From NCBI GenBank assembly GCA_963971285.1, contig OZ020255.1, forward strand, positions 4,836,001 through 4,900,000: a DNA stretch of 64,000 bases, in the 5' to 3' direction. Shown one piece after another: positions 44,892 through 60,200 of the stretch. Both the position numbers and the translations under genes were made by a program. Under the pieces are notes generated by a model. That model saw only the letters and a list, made by a program, of their open reading frames with translations, made no database searches and was not told where the DNA came from. Numbering within the stretch: position 1 is the first letter of the stretch; each line of letters begins with the position of its first letter. This DNA is from Astropecten irregularis. Lineage: Eukaryota; Echinodermata; Asteroidea; Paxillosida; Astropectinidae.

Positions 44892-45205
44892 TTAATATCC
44901 CCCTGTTATACTTGGTTCAAAATCGCAAGGGTTGCATTCGCATTCCTTAATCTTATAATATTTTTTGACAACCATGTTGCCACCCGCACACCGCATCGGG
45001 ATATTGATTTTCTCAATTAATTTTGGTCTACAGCATTTGCAGTTGTACTTAATTGCTGGACCTGTTGGCTGCATGTAAATGTGGGTGCTCGAATGACAAC
45101 TTCCCTGGCAAAATGTATTCTGTACTTTCATCGCGGATATACAGTCATCGGCGGTAACGTGAAAATCACGTCCTTCTTGCACCATACAGTCATCATTCTT
45201 TGCAA
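44892..45205 (-). CDS. Gene B exon 27: CTCK and stop
   Basis: Minus-strand acceptor cttaacacag, phase 1 start. Pattern: DDCMVQEG, DDCISA, FCQGSC, CKCCRPK, MRCAGG and ECECNPC, aligning cysteine for cysteine with gene A except that gene A has GCEGYC at the knot centre. Ends with FEPSITGGY. Confidence 0.9.
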
Positions 45206-48200
45206 CTGTGTTAAGGGGAGAACAGAAAATACAGTTGAATCTTGCGGTTATCGTAGCAGTTCACAGTCATGCTTCCCTATCCGACGGACTCTTTATTAGC
45301 ACTGGTTACAGGTATATATAGCTCCAAATGTAATGCACAAACTCAGATCTAGTTTACCAGAAGATTGCACCATGATATTTGTGTACAGGGTAATGGAATT
45401 GTGTGTAAAGGGTAAGGGAATTGGTTAGGACATTAACAAAAAAATCACCTTAACATATCTTTTTTTTTTATAGAAACTTAGTGCAGGTGAGAGCTATTAT
45501 CAATAAATGCTGACAATTCCCTTCAAGCGACTCCAACGGATTTCCCAAACATTATATTTATATTCACAAACATTGCTCAAACTTAATTTAGTGCCAACTT
45601 AATTTATTAGCTGACAGCCTAAATAAATCATCAGAATTGTGCGTGAAACATGTGCAGAATTATTTATCCGAGCGTAGTACAAATTGGTTCCAACGTAAAG
45701 ATATAAATTGGATAAAACATGCCAAATACAATCAATGAAAATAAAATAATCAGTGAAAATATTTTCACCCGAAAATTGGTTTAATTTAAGTTATGTATTA
45801 AGACAAGTTAAGATTATTTCATGAATAGGCAATTAAGCGCCCAACTAAGTAAGCGAGGTACAGAAACTTGAGCAGCATCTTAAGTACCATGAATACCGGC
45901 CCTAATCACCATGCATTATGTACAATAATTTGGATGTTGCATTATTGTATTGTATTCTCAAAATTTGTTATGGTAGTTTTTACGGGGGTTTTGAAATAAT
46001 GCTTTCGCTCTTTAATGCTTTATGTTCAGGATTTTGTTTTAAATTTTGTTTTTAAAATGCAGAATTGCATCCATATCGGAGCCTATTTTTTCGGAAAGGC
46101 AACGATAAAAGGCTTGTTTTTACCGAATGCTTAATTTAGATTTTGTTTAAGTTTGAAATACATCTCTTCAATCTTTCATTTGATCTTCAGTTATGTCCTA
46201 TAATCGGTTCGTCCGCGGCTTTTTGTTTTAATTAATATGTATATTATTGTGTCATTGCTATTATTATTATAAAGCGGAATTATGTTAGAAAACATTGATT
46301 GTGAAATACATACCACATTTTGGGCAGCAGTTGTCTCCATCAGGCATTAAATATCCCTGTTGTGAAAATTGGGAAAAAACTGCTTAACATTTAGGAACAA
46401 ATATTTCAACGATAAAACATATGGTGGTTCTGATGAATTGGAGGAGTTTCAAACTATGTACTGATGTTACAAAATCGGATGATAACCTGCCAGTCTCAGT
46501 TAAACCTTTTGTTTTCAATGCAAATATTGAAGTCGATCCTATAAACTGCTAGAAATAGGACAACTGGAAGTGGCAAACTTTGCTTTAATACACTGTTATG
46601 CAGAGTGCTGGTGGTCTATGCAATTATCTTTGTAGTGGGGTCCACCACACACAAGGATCCCCACAAAAAATCAGGGAATTTGCATTCTTGAACGAGATGT
46701 TCCATAACTTGCTTATGTCCACCAGGGTTGAAATATATGATATTATAGGGATACTGTATTATGTGAATCAGTTATCCTTCACCTTTACTACCAAAGAGTA
46801 GAGTTTGACCGTAGATGAAGATTCAAGTAAAAGTGCAATAATAACTCTCTTCAGTTCAGTTACAGAAGAAAAACACTGTCATTTCACTACTTTTGCAGTA
46901 ATAAATAGGGGCTCCAGTACATAGCCATACATATAGGCCTATGTATTTGCCACTGAATTGAATAATTATACGGATCACCACATGTAGAGCTTAAAAAACA
47001 CACACAAGTGTTCTGCTTTCATTTCTCTTCATAATCTTGTGGAGGCGATACTGTGCAATGCAGGGAATGTTATATCGCGACTTTTTTCTATGAATAGTTG
47101 TGTATGCTTTTAAGCCTTTACTTACAAAAGTACAGGTAACGTTGCAGACGACTTTATCAAATCGTAGCTTGCCACCAGATTCACACCTGATTGTAATGCA
47201 TGGCATTTGAGATGGAATTTCGTCACCCTCCTAAGGAAATGAAGGACCAAACACATAATATGTATATATCACATAATTTCCTTTGAGTTTAGTAAATACT
47301 TTCAAAACGACGGAATAACGAAATGACGCGTGTTTTTTTTATCATGACCAGCAACAGCAAGAAGGCAAATGGGAGAAAAAGTGACAATTGGTTCGTTCAA
47401 GCCAGAACCAATATATAAGACAATTTTTCATCAAAACATCCTTATGGTTTACACTTATGATATCGATTTACCGATCACGTATTTCCCTATCCCAACCTCA
47501 AAGGTGCCAAATTCTAAATGTAGTGGTACATGTCATTTCTAAGTTATTCTCTATCAAGAGTAACTAACAGTTACACCCAATTTATACTCTGACATGTAGA
47601 AATAAAATACCCTGCACCTTTAATCACAGTAAAATACCATCAGTTACGGTCAACAATGATAAATGGTAATGGATGGAAATAAAACAATCTCATGAGTAAA
47701 TAAGGCTTGAAAATCTTTTTATGGAGACTGTTCGCAGTTTCCTGACATTTTCAGTTGATACATCGTCTGTCACGATTAAATAAGAATCAAATAACCACAA
47801 GGGAAATTAAGAAAATTAAAGCAATTGAGAAGTGAACAAAGACAAATTGACTGGAGCGGAATTTGAACCGGCGACCTCCTGAATACCGTAGAGGCGCTCT
47901 ACCAACTGAGACATCCAGCCCTACGTTGGTGGTGCCCCTAATAGTCAACTATCATTGTTCGTTTGGCAGTCAGAAGCCATGAAACCACGCACACACCGCC
48001 ACACCCCAGGGATCGTTTCAATGATACACGCAGCAATGCTGCAACCTGAGAACGGTACATGGGGGATCACTCAAAGAGGATACGGCTTTTTAATTAAAAA
48101 GGGCTGGTTGGCTCAGTTGCCAGCGGAGATATTCAGGAGGTCGCCGGTTCCAGTCAAATTTTCTCTGTTCACTTTTCAATGACGATTTAATTATGATTGT

Positions 48201-51200
48201 TTCCATTGAAAAATGAAGGTTGAATTCCTAGCTGTGTGTACTTACATCGTATTCCTTATCATTGTAGGTACATTTCTGATCTGATGGAACTACAACGAAA
48301 TAAAGAAATTGAACAATGAAATAAAATGGACAACGGAATACAAGAGTTTACACTTCGGCAGCCATCTTAGCTTTTGATCGCAACTTCAAAACGAGGCACT
48401 TTCACGCATGCGCACTTTTCGAAGTGTTAACCCGTGTATACAGAAACTGATGAGCAACAATGGTCGACTTTTGGAGAGTCTTGAGTCAACAGCGCACGCA
48501 TAAACCATGCTTGCGCATTTGTGAGCATGCGAGCGTTGTATTGCGCGTGCGTGCGCTGTTGACTCAAGACCGACTCTCCAAAAGTCTCCCATTGGTAGGA
48601 GCGCCGGTATACGGTATTCCGGAGGTCGTTGGTTTGAATCCCACTTCAGTAAATTGTTGTTGGTTCACTTTTCAATGAACAAAATAAAGAAATTGATACG
48701 GACAAATTAACTTAAACATTTAGGATTTTGCCTTAAAAAGAATCGACTCAAAACCAAGTGATATCAGAGTACTATACTTGGAAATATTATTCTTTCCATA
48801 AGTCGTATACAGGAGACCAGACCAGGGTTTGAACGCTTATGGTTTCAGCTGTCGTATGGTACTTTGAGAAACAGAGGGCGGAATGAACTGAATAAGATGT
48901 GATTAATTTCATCGGACGCCAGGGTCCGATATGCTGCAGGGTTGAGTTTGAAGATTTAAAGGCTGGATTTCATGCTTGTTAATGTAACGCTACTTTGATG
49001 CAACGTTTATTGTACGAACATAGGTCGTATTATGACACAAAACAGAGTCAAGTGTTACAGACATCGTAACAGACGTATCCAAACTATCATTTGTTTTTAC
49101 TACCATTTGCAAAGCATTTACTCGTGTTTGTATGATTAAAAAGCAAAGTGAATCATTTTACTCGAAAGCATTTGGTAAATCCTAAAAGTGTTTACTTTAG
49201 CTATAGACCATTAGCATTTGCTTAGTTTGGAATGAATAAATAGAAGAAAGTGCTTCAGATGTCGAGAATTTACTAGTCATTTTCCGAGTTTGGGACAGAG
49301 CTATCTTGAAAAATGAGAGGCACATTATTAGTGTACAACATTGTAGCTTTCGTGAATGTTTTACGGAGAGAAAAGGTGTACGGTCCCTTAGAGGGAGTGG
49401 TGTGCAGAATCCAAATACAAGCTGCTGTACTGATTTCAGGAAAGAAATAATATGGAATGTATGGCCGACCTGTTCTTGGAACATTCCGGGGGGGGGGGGG
49501 GTGGCCACTGACTTGCTAAACAACAACTGCAGGGATGGATTGGATTTAACGATTTTAAAGATGTATATATGCCTTAACCGGTCTTAAAAGGCGTGGAGTT
49601 AGTTGGTTTTAAAGATAGACCATTGCAATGAAGCAGTCTTACTGCTTAGCCAGTCTTAAATGAGTTAGTCTGCTTGGAGCAGGCTTAAAACAGTCTTCGA
49701 TGGGAATTTCCCTTACTTGATTGTATGTTGTAAAAACTTTGGTTGCCAAAATGATGCCTTAATGATTAAATGTTGAAGATTTAAACAGAAGGCTTAAAGC
49801 ATTCCGCTTACAGATTTTTCTTTGTGACAGGCTAATTCCTATGGTTAATAATGATGGTAATGAGTTATCATCCCGATAAGGGTTCGATGGGATTTCTTCA
49901 TTGAAATCGGAGAGTATTTGCTTGTTCTTAATATTTTAACTTCGTAGTAAATGCTTGTGCAGTTTGTTTGAACTTAGTAGCGTTTGCTAGTTTTTATACA
50001 TACGACCCAATGATACCAGAAAATTAATTGCCAGCATTGGCTTAATTCCTTGAGAATATACAATGTCTACAATGTTTGGCTGTATCATGTGTGTACCTAC
50101 CTGTGGTCGATTTGACTGTGGTGGTCTCGGTAGTTGTTGTTTCGGCAGAGCCGGTAGTTGAAACAACTGTAGAAACAGTAGTAACCTCTTTCGGTGTTGG
50201 AGGCACGTACATCAAGCATGTAGTTGATGCCGGTACTGCATTTGAATAGTAAATTAAAGGAAACACTTTTACTGATTATCATGTACCAAATTAGCTGTAA
50301 ATTATTGAGACAGTTGATCCTATAGTTTGAGTTGTACACGCGTAATAATTATTTTAGAAAGTGACCTTTTCCTATCCGCACAGGAAAAACAGCCAAGGAG
50401 TGTCTGTTTCATGCAACAAAATAATGTACTTTCAATATTGTCTGCACCGACATACACGGGTTTACACTTCGAAAAAAGGGCATGCGTGATAGTGCCTCGT
50501 TTTGAAGTTGCGATCAAAATCTAAGATGGCCGCCATTGTGTAAACCCGTGTATTTCAACGAAATTGTAATCATTGAATAAACGAATGAAACTGTTCGTCT
50601 GACACAATTTATGGAATTCAGTTTGTCGTTTGTCTCACAAGATATTTAGCTGCCATCTATGTGTCAATCTGATTTAATTTAGTTCACAAAACATTGAAAA
50701 AACATTTGACAAAGTAATGAAATTGAGTATTGAAATTTGATACAATACTAATCCCTTGTTGCATAAAATAGCCAGGTTGGGGAAAAAGATTCAGACTGTG
50801 TACGTGATACATAGTAGCAGAAACAAGATTATTTCAGGTAGCAGCTCGATAATCCAGGCTGTCCGTAAAGAGAAGAAACGGTTGACATATATAGACAAAG
50901 ACCTTTCTTAATTAAAGGTACTATTATACATTGGTAGCATGCCGAATTTCACGTTTTGGCTTTTTAGATAGGCCTTATACAATTAAGGCCGATATTGAAA
51001 TTTAATAACACAAATGAAATAAACAACTCACGAGTTGTGGGTGGTGTAGTGCTGCGGGTAGTCGTTTCTTTAGTTGTAGTTCCTTCTGGAGTTGAACTGA
51101 TCACGGTAGTGGTAGTTTCCCCTGTCGTTGTCGATTCCTCAGGTGTGGTGCTAATTACTGTGGTGGTAGTAGATTTTTCAGAGGTAGAGGGCTGCGTAGT

Positions 51201-54200
51201 AGACGTTGGCACTGTTGTAGTTTCCACTGTAGTCACAACAGTTGTTGTGGGCACTCCCGTTGTAGATTCTTTTGTTGTGCTTTCAGTTGTGGTCTCCGTC
51301 GTGGTTGTTTCTTCTGGAGTACGGCTAATAACAGTGGTTGAAGTCACAGTTCCCGCTGTTGTCGGCTTCGTGGAAGAAGTTGGAGAAGTTGTAACTAAGG
51401 TGGTTGACTTTGTTGCAGTTGTTGACTCTGTAGTTGAAGATTCTGTTTAAAGCAAGAACATGAACAACATCTCATCCTCTAAACAAATATATGGGTTACA
51501 ATTTGAAGTAATATGGGGAAGAAGAACTACAATTCTAAGCTTTACGATTCATGAAAAGACGTTCGATGCAGTAAGGATCTTGCAATGAGACCTAAATTCC
51601 ATCCTACCTGTAGTTGATTTTACAGTTGACGTTTTTACAGTCGTGGACTCAGGTGTAGTTGTAGCAACTGTAGTTGTTGACTCCTCAGTTGTCGTCTCAC
51701 AGCATGTTGTAGTGGATGGTGGAGCTGTTGTTGTCACAGTGACGGTAGTGGTCTCAGTTGTACTCGGGGGCCCTGAAATTGCGTTTAAAGATATTATCAT
51801 TCAGACTAAAACAAACAAAATGAGGAGCAAAACACTTTTGATTTGGGTCATCAATTGTCCTTAAACACGGGACAAGAATGGATCCTGCAAACCTATGACA
51901 GACACCAAGTGTAATTTGAGCTTCCTTAAAAAAAAAGAAAAGACAAGACCATTCTCGGTATATCTTAACGGCATCCATCGCAAACCATATTTTTAATTTA
52001 ATTTTAGATTATTAACAATAATCTGATCAACCAGTTTTTTTTAATATTGCTCAAATCTATCCACGAAAATAATTGTGAATTCAGTTTTCTTGAAATAAAA
52101 GTGTAAAATAATCTCTAACCGGTTGTACTGGTTACAGTTGTTGACTTCTGTGTGGTTGTTGTTTCCTCTGGTGTGGTACTGACCACAGTTGTAGTGCTAA
52201 CCGTTTCAGTTGGTGTTGGTGTTGTCGATCCTGTAGTTGTTATTACCGTCGATGATCCAACTGTGGTCGTGACTGTGGACTCTGTGCTTGACGATTCTAC
52301 TCAAAGCAAGATTTCAATAAACAGATTGATAGTCTTGTACAATCATCAGACTGTCAACTTTGAAGCTTTTGATTCATGAAAAATGTTAAGTGGAGATCAT
52401 GATCTTGTAATGACTAATGAGTTTTATTATTTCTAACCTGTGGATGATTTAACAGTTGTTGATGTTACAGTCGTGGACTCAGGTGTAGTTGTAGCAACTG
52501 TAGTTGTTGACTCCTCAGTTGTCGTCTCACAGCATGTTGTAGTGGATGGTGGAGCTGTTGTTGTCACAGTGACGGTAGTGGTCTCAGTTGTACTCGGGGG
52601 CCCTGAAATTGCGTTTAAAATAGTATCATTCAGACTAAAAAAAATAAAAACGAGGAGCAAAACACTTGTGATTTGGGTCAAATGTCCTTGAACACGGGAC
52701 AAAAACGGATGCTGCAAACCTGTGACAGTCACAACGTGTAATATGAGCTTTCTTGTCAAAATAAGACAAGACCATTTAAAGGTATTTCTAAAATGATAAA
52801 TACAAAAAATAAGCATGCTGCAAACTTCTCATCAGCCTAAAAAATGACCTGAATATTCTATAATGCTTAGAGTTAGGAGGGCCTGGCGCGTTTCGATCCT
52901 AGCGGGATATTACGAAGGGAAACGAAAACGATGTATCTTAACGGTATCAATTACAAACATGATTTTCAATTTCATTTTAGATTGTTAACAATTATCTGTT
53001 GTACCAGATATTTTGTAAAATTGCTGAAATCTATCCACGCAAATAATTGTGAATTCAGTTTTCTTTAAATTAAAGTGTAAAATAATCTCTAACCGGTTGT
53101 AGATCCTTCCGGTGTACTCGTTACAGTTGTTGACTTTTGTGTGGTTGTTGTTTCCTCTGGTGTGGTACTGACCACAGTTGTAGTGCTAACCGTTTCAGTT
53201 GGTGTTGGTGTTGTCGATCCTGTAGTTATTATTACCGTCGATGATCCAACTGTGGTCGTGACTGTGGACTCTGTGCTTGACGATTCTACTCAAAGCAAGA
53301 ATTGAGAAAAATTATAGCTAGCCGTGTGAAATTAATTTAACGTTGGAAAAAGCTGTCAAAAGTTAAGCTTTTAAGCTTTTTAAATTTAAATAGAGATCAT
53401 AATCGTGTATTTATAAGTCTTATAATTTCCATCGTACCCGTGGATGATGTAACAGTTGTTGTTGTTACAGTTGTTGACTCAGGTGTAGTTGTAGCAACTG
53501 TAGTTGTCGACTCCTCAGTTGTCGTCTCACAGCATGTTGTAGTGGATGGTGGCGCTGTTGTTGTCACAGTAACGGTGGTTGTCTCAGTTGTACTCGGGGG
53601 CCCTGAAATAGCGTTTAAGATACTTCAAAATAAAATGAGCAGCACCAAATGTTTGATTTGGGTCAATTTTCTTTAAACACAGGACAGAAAATTGATCCTG
53701 GCAACCTTTGAGAGACACTTAGTGTAATTTGAGTTTTCCTCTCAAAAGATGACAAAGACTATTCTAGGTATATCTGAACGGTATCCTTTATCAAAATGAT
53801 TTTCAATTAAATGTTGGCTTGTAAAGAATAATACGATAAAATTATGCTTTTTGAAAATACTCAAATCTATCGACGCAAATATTTGAAAGGTGAAAGAAAA
53901 AACAACGACAGGGGCTGGATTCGAACCGGGGACCTCCTGAAACTGAACGGCTCCATTGTTTTACTTTCAATGACTTAGAGTCAGTTCCTCTTACGGTTAT
54001 TTGATGACGCAAATATTTGTAAATTTAAATTTCTCGGAAAGAAAATACATTCAGAAATCCTAATTTAGGTGCAAATTATTCTCTAACCGGTTGTAGATCC
54101 TTCCGGTGTACTGGTTACAGTTGTTGACTTCTGTGTGGTTGTTGTTTCCTCTGGTGTGGTGCTGACCACAGTTGTAGTGCTAACCGTTTCAGTTGGTGTT

Positions 54201-57200
54201 GGTGTTGTCGATCCTGTAGTTATTATTACCGTCGATGATCCAACTGTGGTCGTGACTGTGGACTCTGTGCTTGACGATTCTACTCAAAACAAGATTTCAA
54301 TAAAAGGATGGCTAGCCGACAACAATTAGACTTAACTTGAGAAACAACTGTCAAATTTTAAGCTTTGAGATTCATAAAAAAAATTCAGTGGAGATTACGA
54401 TTTCCATTGTACCTGTGGATGATGTAACAGTTGTTGTTGTTACAGTTGTTGACTCAGGTGTAGTTGTAGCAACTGTAGTTGTTGACTCCTCAGTGGTCGT
54501 CTCACAGCATGTTGTAGTGGATGGTGGCGCTGTTGTTGTCACAGTGACGGTAGTGGTCTCAGTTGTACTTGGGGTCCCTAAAATGGCGTACAATAAATAT
54601 AGTATCATTCCGACATGAAAACGAAATGAGCAGCACGGAGTCTGCGATGTGGGTCAAAGGTCTCAAACGAGACAGAGAATGGTTCGTACAACCCCTGACT
54701 GACATCAAGTGAAATCTGACCTTTCCTTTTTGCAAATAATAACAACAATTTCTGAATAGTATGTTCCAATGTATTGCTCGAGTTGACTTCGGCTTCTTAA
54801 GTTAAACCTGGTGAATAGTGACTTTATGAAACTAAATCTTCCGATGCAATTAATTACAAAATTTCTCTGGGAAGTATAGATTTTCTAAAACATAACGAAG
54901 TAGTGAAATATTCTCTAACCAGTTGTAGTTTCTCCTGTGGTACGTCTAGTGGTAGTTTCCTTTGTAGTTGTTGCTTCTGGAGTGGATGAAGTTATTGTAG
55001 TGGTAGTCTCTTTAGTTGTTGGTTCCTTGGTGGTTGATGGTGCAGTAGTTGACGTAACTGTTGTTGAAGTGATAGAACCTTCCGGTGTACTCGTTACAGT
55101 TGTTGACTTCTGTGTGGTTGTTGTTTCCTCTGGTGTGGTGCTGACCACAGTTGTAGTGGTAACCTTTTCAGTTGGTGTTGGTGTTGTTGATTCTGGAGTT
55201 GTTGTTGCCGTCGATGATTCAACTGTGGTCACGACTGTGGATTCTGTGCTTGACGATTCTGCTCAAAGCAAGATTTGAATATGAAGATGACTAGTCTTGA
55301 ACAATCAGACTAAATATTGAAAGAAAGCGTCAAATTTGAGACCTTTACATTCACGAGAAATGTTTAGTGGAAAAATAATATTTTTGTTCAATGAGTAATG
55401 AGTTTTATTAAATTTATCCTACCTGTGGATGATTTAACAGTTGTTGTTGTTACAGTCGTGGACTCAGGTGTAGTTGTAGCAACTGTAGTTGTTGACTCCT
55501 CAGTGGTCGTCTCACAGCATGTTGTAGTGGATGGTGGAGATGTTGTTGTCACAGTGACGGTAGTGGTCTCAGTTGTACTCGGGGGCCCTGAAATTGCGTT
55601 TAAAGATATTATCATTCAGACTTAAAAACCAAATGAGGAACAAAACACTTGTGATTTTGGACAAATGTCCATGAACACGGGACAAAAATCGATCTCGAAA
55701 ACCTGTGACAGCCACAAGGTGAAATTTGAGCTTTCCTTTATTCTAAATATTTATATGATTAAACTATTCTTGCATTATCTGAATGCTATTCTGTACAAAA
55801 ATGATGTTCAATTTCATTTTGAATTGTCAATTATACTCTATTAAACGGGATGCTTTGTAAAGTTATCCAAATCTATCAACTCAAATTATTGTAGATTAAG
55901 TTCTCTCGAGAAGGAAAGACATTCGGGAATTCTAGTTTCATTATAAAATAGGCTCTAACCGGTTGTAGATCCTTCCGGAGTGCTCGTTACAGTTGTTGAC
56001 TTTTGTGTGGTTGTTGTTTCCTCTGGTGTGGTGCTGACCACAGTTGTAGTGCTAACCGTTTCAGTTGGTGTTGGTGTTGTCGATCCTGTAGTTGTTATTA
56101 CCGTCGATGATCCAACAGTGGTCGTGACTGTGGACTCTGTGCTTGATGCTTCTGCTCAAAGCAAGAATTGAGAACAATTATTGCTAGGCGTGTGCAATTA
56201 AACTTAACGTTGAAAAAAAAGAGTCAAATTTTAGGATTTTAAGCTCTTATATTTTGTTTAATATTGGAGATCATGATCTTGTAATGACTAATGAGTTTAT
56301 TTGTTTCTTACCTGTGGATGATGCAACAGTTGTTGTTGTTACAGTTGTTGACTCAGGTGTAGTTGTAGCAACTGTAGTTGTTGACTCCTCAGTGGTCGTC
56401 TCACAGCATGTTGTAGTGGATGGTGGAGATGTTGTTGTCACAGTGACGGTAGTGGTCTCAGTTGTACTCGGGGGCCCTGAAATTGTGTTTAAAGATAGTA
56501 TCATTCAGATCTAAAAGCAAAACGAGCAGCACAAAATTTGTGATTTGTGTCAAAGGTCCAAAAACAAGACAGAGAATATTGTTCGATAAAACCCTGACTG
56601 ACATCAAGTGAAATTGAAATTTGCTCTTTAAGAATGTGACAACAACCTTTTTACCGGTATGTTTAAACTGATCTTAAAGTACATTTCGGCTTTTTGACAA
56701 TAAACCTGCTGAAAAGTTCTTATGTGAATGAATTTTTGGTCGGGAAATAGATAATATGAAATAAGGCTTGCCCTTTACCGATGTGGATGAGAACCGCATA
56801 TCCAGTGCTTGTTGACTTTAAATTAAAATAAAAATCATTGCTGGCTCAGGTTGGACTGGAACCCACTACCTACTAGTGCAGATGCAATACCATTAGGCCA
56901 CCGAGCTAGCTGGGGTCAGTGGGTTTGACCAAAAATCATTAATATTTATGATTAATTGCGGTCCCCGCCGCGATATTGGATTCGATTCACTCCGCTGACA
57001 CCAGCTAGCTCGGTGGCCTACGGGTATGGCATCTGCACTAAGTATGGTCGTGGGTTGAATCCCACCTGAGCCAGAACAAGATTTGCTCGTGTGCATTCAA
57101 CAAGCACTGAGATAGCAGTGCTCGTATACGTCGGTGAAGGGCAACCCTAATTTGCATATTTAGATCTACCTTAATTACAAAATTACATTTCTCTGGAAAG

Positions 57201-60200
57201 AACAGATTTTCGGAAACCCAAGGAAAGAGTGACATATTCTCGTACCAGTAGTAGACTCTGATGTGGTACTTTGTGTGGTAGTCTGCTTCGTAGTTGTTGA
57301 GGGCTTTGTTGTCGATTCTGTAGTCGATACTGCTGTCGTGGAGGTTTCAGTTGTTGATTCTTGTGTAGTTGTCTCCGTTATGGTTGTTGATTCAGGAGTT
57401 GTGGTGATTACTGTGATGGTTGTGCTCTCCTTTGTTGTAGAAGGTTCTGGTGTACTGGTTACAGTTGTTGTCTTCTGTGTGGTTGTTGTTTCCTCTGGTG
57501 TGGTGCTGACCACAGTTGTAGTGGTAACCTTTTCAGTTGGTGTTGGTGTTGTTGATTCTGGAGTTGTTGTTGCCGTCGATGATTCAACTGTGGTCACGAC
57601 TGTGGATTCTGTGCTTGACGATTCTGCTCAAAGCAAGATTTGAATATGAAGATAACTAGTCTTGTAGAATCAGACTAAATATTGGAAGCAAGCGTCATAA
57701 TTTAGGCCTTTATATTCACGAGAAATGTAAAGTGGGAATCCTGATGTTTTAATGAGTAATGAGTTTTGTTAAATTTATCCTACCTGTGGATGATTTAACA
57801 GTTGTTGTTGTTACAGTCGTGGACTCAGGTGTAGTTGTAGCAACTGTAGTTGTTGACTCCTCAGTTGTCGTCTCACAGCATGTTGTAGTGGATGGTGGGG
57901 CTGTTGTTGTCACAGTGACGGTAGTGGTCTCAGTTGTACTCGGGGGCCCTGAAATTGCGTTTAAAGATATTCTCACATTAAGACAAAAACAAAAACAAAT
58001 GAGGAGCAAAACACTTTTGATGTGCGTCAAATGTCCATGAACACGGGACAAAAACGGATGCTGCAAACCTGTGACAGTCACAAAGTGTAATATGAGCTTT
58101 CCTTTGTTCAAAATGCATGAATGACAAAACTGTTCTTGCAGTATCTGAAAGTTATTCATTATAAAAATTATGTTTAACTTCATATTGAATTGTTAATTAT
58201 AGTTAAATAAACAGGATGTTTTGTAAAGTTATCCAAATCTATCAGCTCAAATTATTGTAGATTATGTTCTCTCGAGAAGGAAAGACATTCGGGAATTCTA
58301 GTTTAATTATAAAATAGGCTCTAACCGGTTGTAGATCCTTCCGGTGTACTCGTTACAGTTGTTGACTTCTGTGTGGTTGTTGTTTCCTCTGGTGTGGTGC
58401 TAACCACAGTTGTAGTGGTAACCGTTTCAGTTGGTGTTGGTGTTGTTGATTCTGGAGTTGTTGTTGCCGTCGATGATTCAACTGTGGTCACGACTGTGGA
58501 TTCTGTGCTTGACGATTCTGCTCAAAGCAATATTTGAATATGAAGATGACTAGTCCTGTACAATCTGACTAAATATTGGAAGCAAGCGTCAACATTTGGG
58601 CCTTTACATTCACAAGAAATGTTTAGTGGAAATCCTGATCTTTTAATGAGTAATGAATTTTTAATTTTGTTTATCCTACCAGTGGATGATTTAACAGTTG
58701 TTGTTGTTACAGTCGTGGACTCAGGTGTAGTTGTAGCAACTGTAGTTGTTGACTCCTCAGTGGTCGTCTCACAGCATGTTGTAGTAGATGGTGGAGCTGT
58801 TGTTGTCACAGTGACGGTAGTGGTCTCAGTTGTACTCGGGGGCCCTGAAATTGCGTTTAAGATAGTATCATTCAGACTAAAAAACAAACGAGTAGCAAAA
58901 CAGTTGTGATGTGCGTCAAATGTCCATGAACACGGGACAAAAATGGGTGCTGCAAACCTGTGACAGTCACAAAGTGTAATATGAGCTTTCCTTTATTCAA
59001 AATGCATGAATGACAAAACTATTCTTGCAGTCTCTGAATGTTATTCATTACAAAAATTATGTTCAATTTCATATTGAATTGTTATTTATAGTTAAATTAA
59101 CAGTATGCTTTGTAAAGTTATCCAAATCTATCAACTCAAATTATTGTAGATTAAATTCTCTCGAAAAGGAATGATATTTGGGAATGCTACTTTAATTTTA
59201 AAATAGTTTCTAACCGGTTGTAGATCCTTCCGGAGTACTCGTTACAGTTGTTGACTTCTGTGTGGTTGTTGTTTCCTCTGGTGTGGTACTGACCACAGTT
59301 GTTGTGGTAACCGTTTCAGTTGGTGTTGGTGTTGTTGATTCTGGAGTTGTTGTTGCCGTCGATGATTCAACTGTGGTCACGACTGTGGATTCTGTGCTTG
59401 ACGATTCTGCTCGAAGCAAGATTTGAATATGAAGATGACTAGTCTTGTACAATCAGACTAAATATTGGAAGCAATCGTCAAAATTGGGGCCTTTACATTT
59501 ACAAGAAATGTTTAGTGGAAATCCTGATCTTTTAATGAGTGATGTATTAAAAAAAAAACTTATCCTACCAGTGGACGATTTAACAGTTGTTGTTGTTACA
59601 GTCGTGGACTCAGGTGTAGTTGTAGCAACTGTAGTTGTTGACTCCTCAGTTGTCGTCTCACAGCATGTTGTAGAGGATGGTGGCGCTGTTGTTGTCACAG
59701 TGACGGTAGTGGTCTCAGTTGTACTCGGGGGCCCTGAAATTGCGTTTAAGATAGTATCATTCAGACTAAAAAACAAACGAGGAGCAAAACAGTTGTGATG
59801 TGCGTCAAATGTTCATGAACACGGGACAAAAATGGGTGCTGCAAACCTGTAACAGTCACAAAGTGTAATATGAGCTTTCCTTTATTCAAAATGCATGAAT
59901 GACACAACTATTCTTGCAGTATCTGAATGTTATTCATTACAAAAATTATGTTCAATTTCATATTGAATTGTTATTTACAGTTAAGTTAACAGTATGCTTT
60001 GTAAATTTATCCAAATCTATCAACTCAAATTATTGCAGATTAGATTCTCTCGAGAAGGAAAGATATTTGGGAATTCTAGTTTAATTATAAAATAGTTTCT
60101 AACCGGTTGTAGATCCTTCCGGAGTACTCGTTACAGTTGTTGACTTCTGTGTGGTTGTTGTTTCCTCTGGTGTGGTACTGACCACAGTTGTAGTGCTAAC

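Noticed and set aside
50995..51450. Long Val-rich open frames on the plus strand across all gene B PTS exons (and on the minus strand in gene A)
   Set aside because: They are antisense shadows of Thr codons (ACA/ACT read backwards give TGT/AGT and GTT-type Val codons), lack splice logic and family resemblance, and appear wherever a PTS exon lies opposite.
53912..53960. tRNA-like text (ggattcgaaccggggacctc)
   Set aside because: Only a B-box-like half is visible, without a convincing A box; treated as another decayed tRNA-derived repeat.
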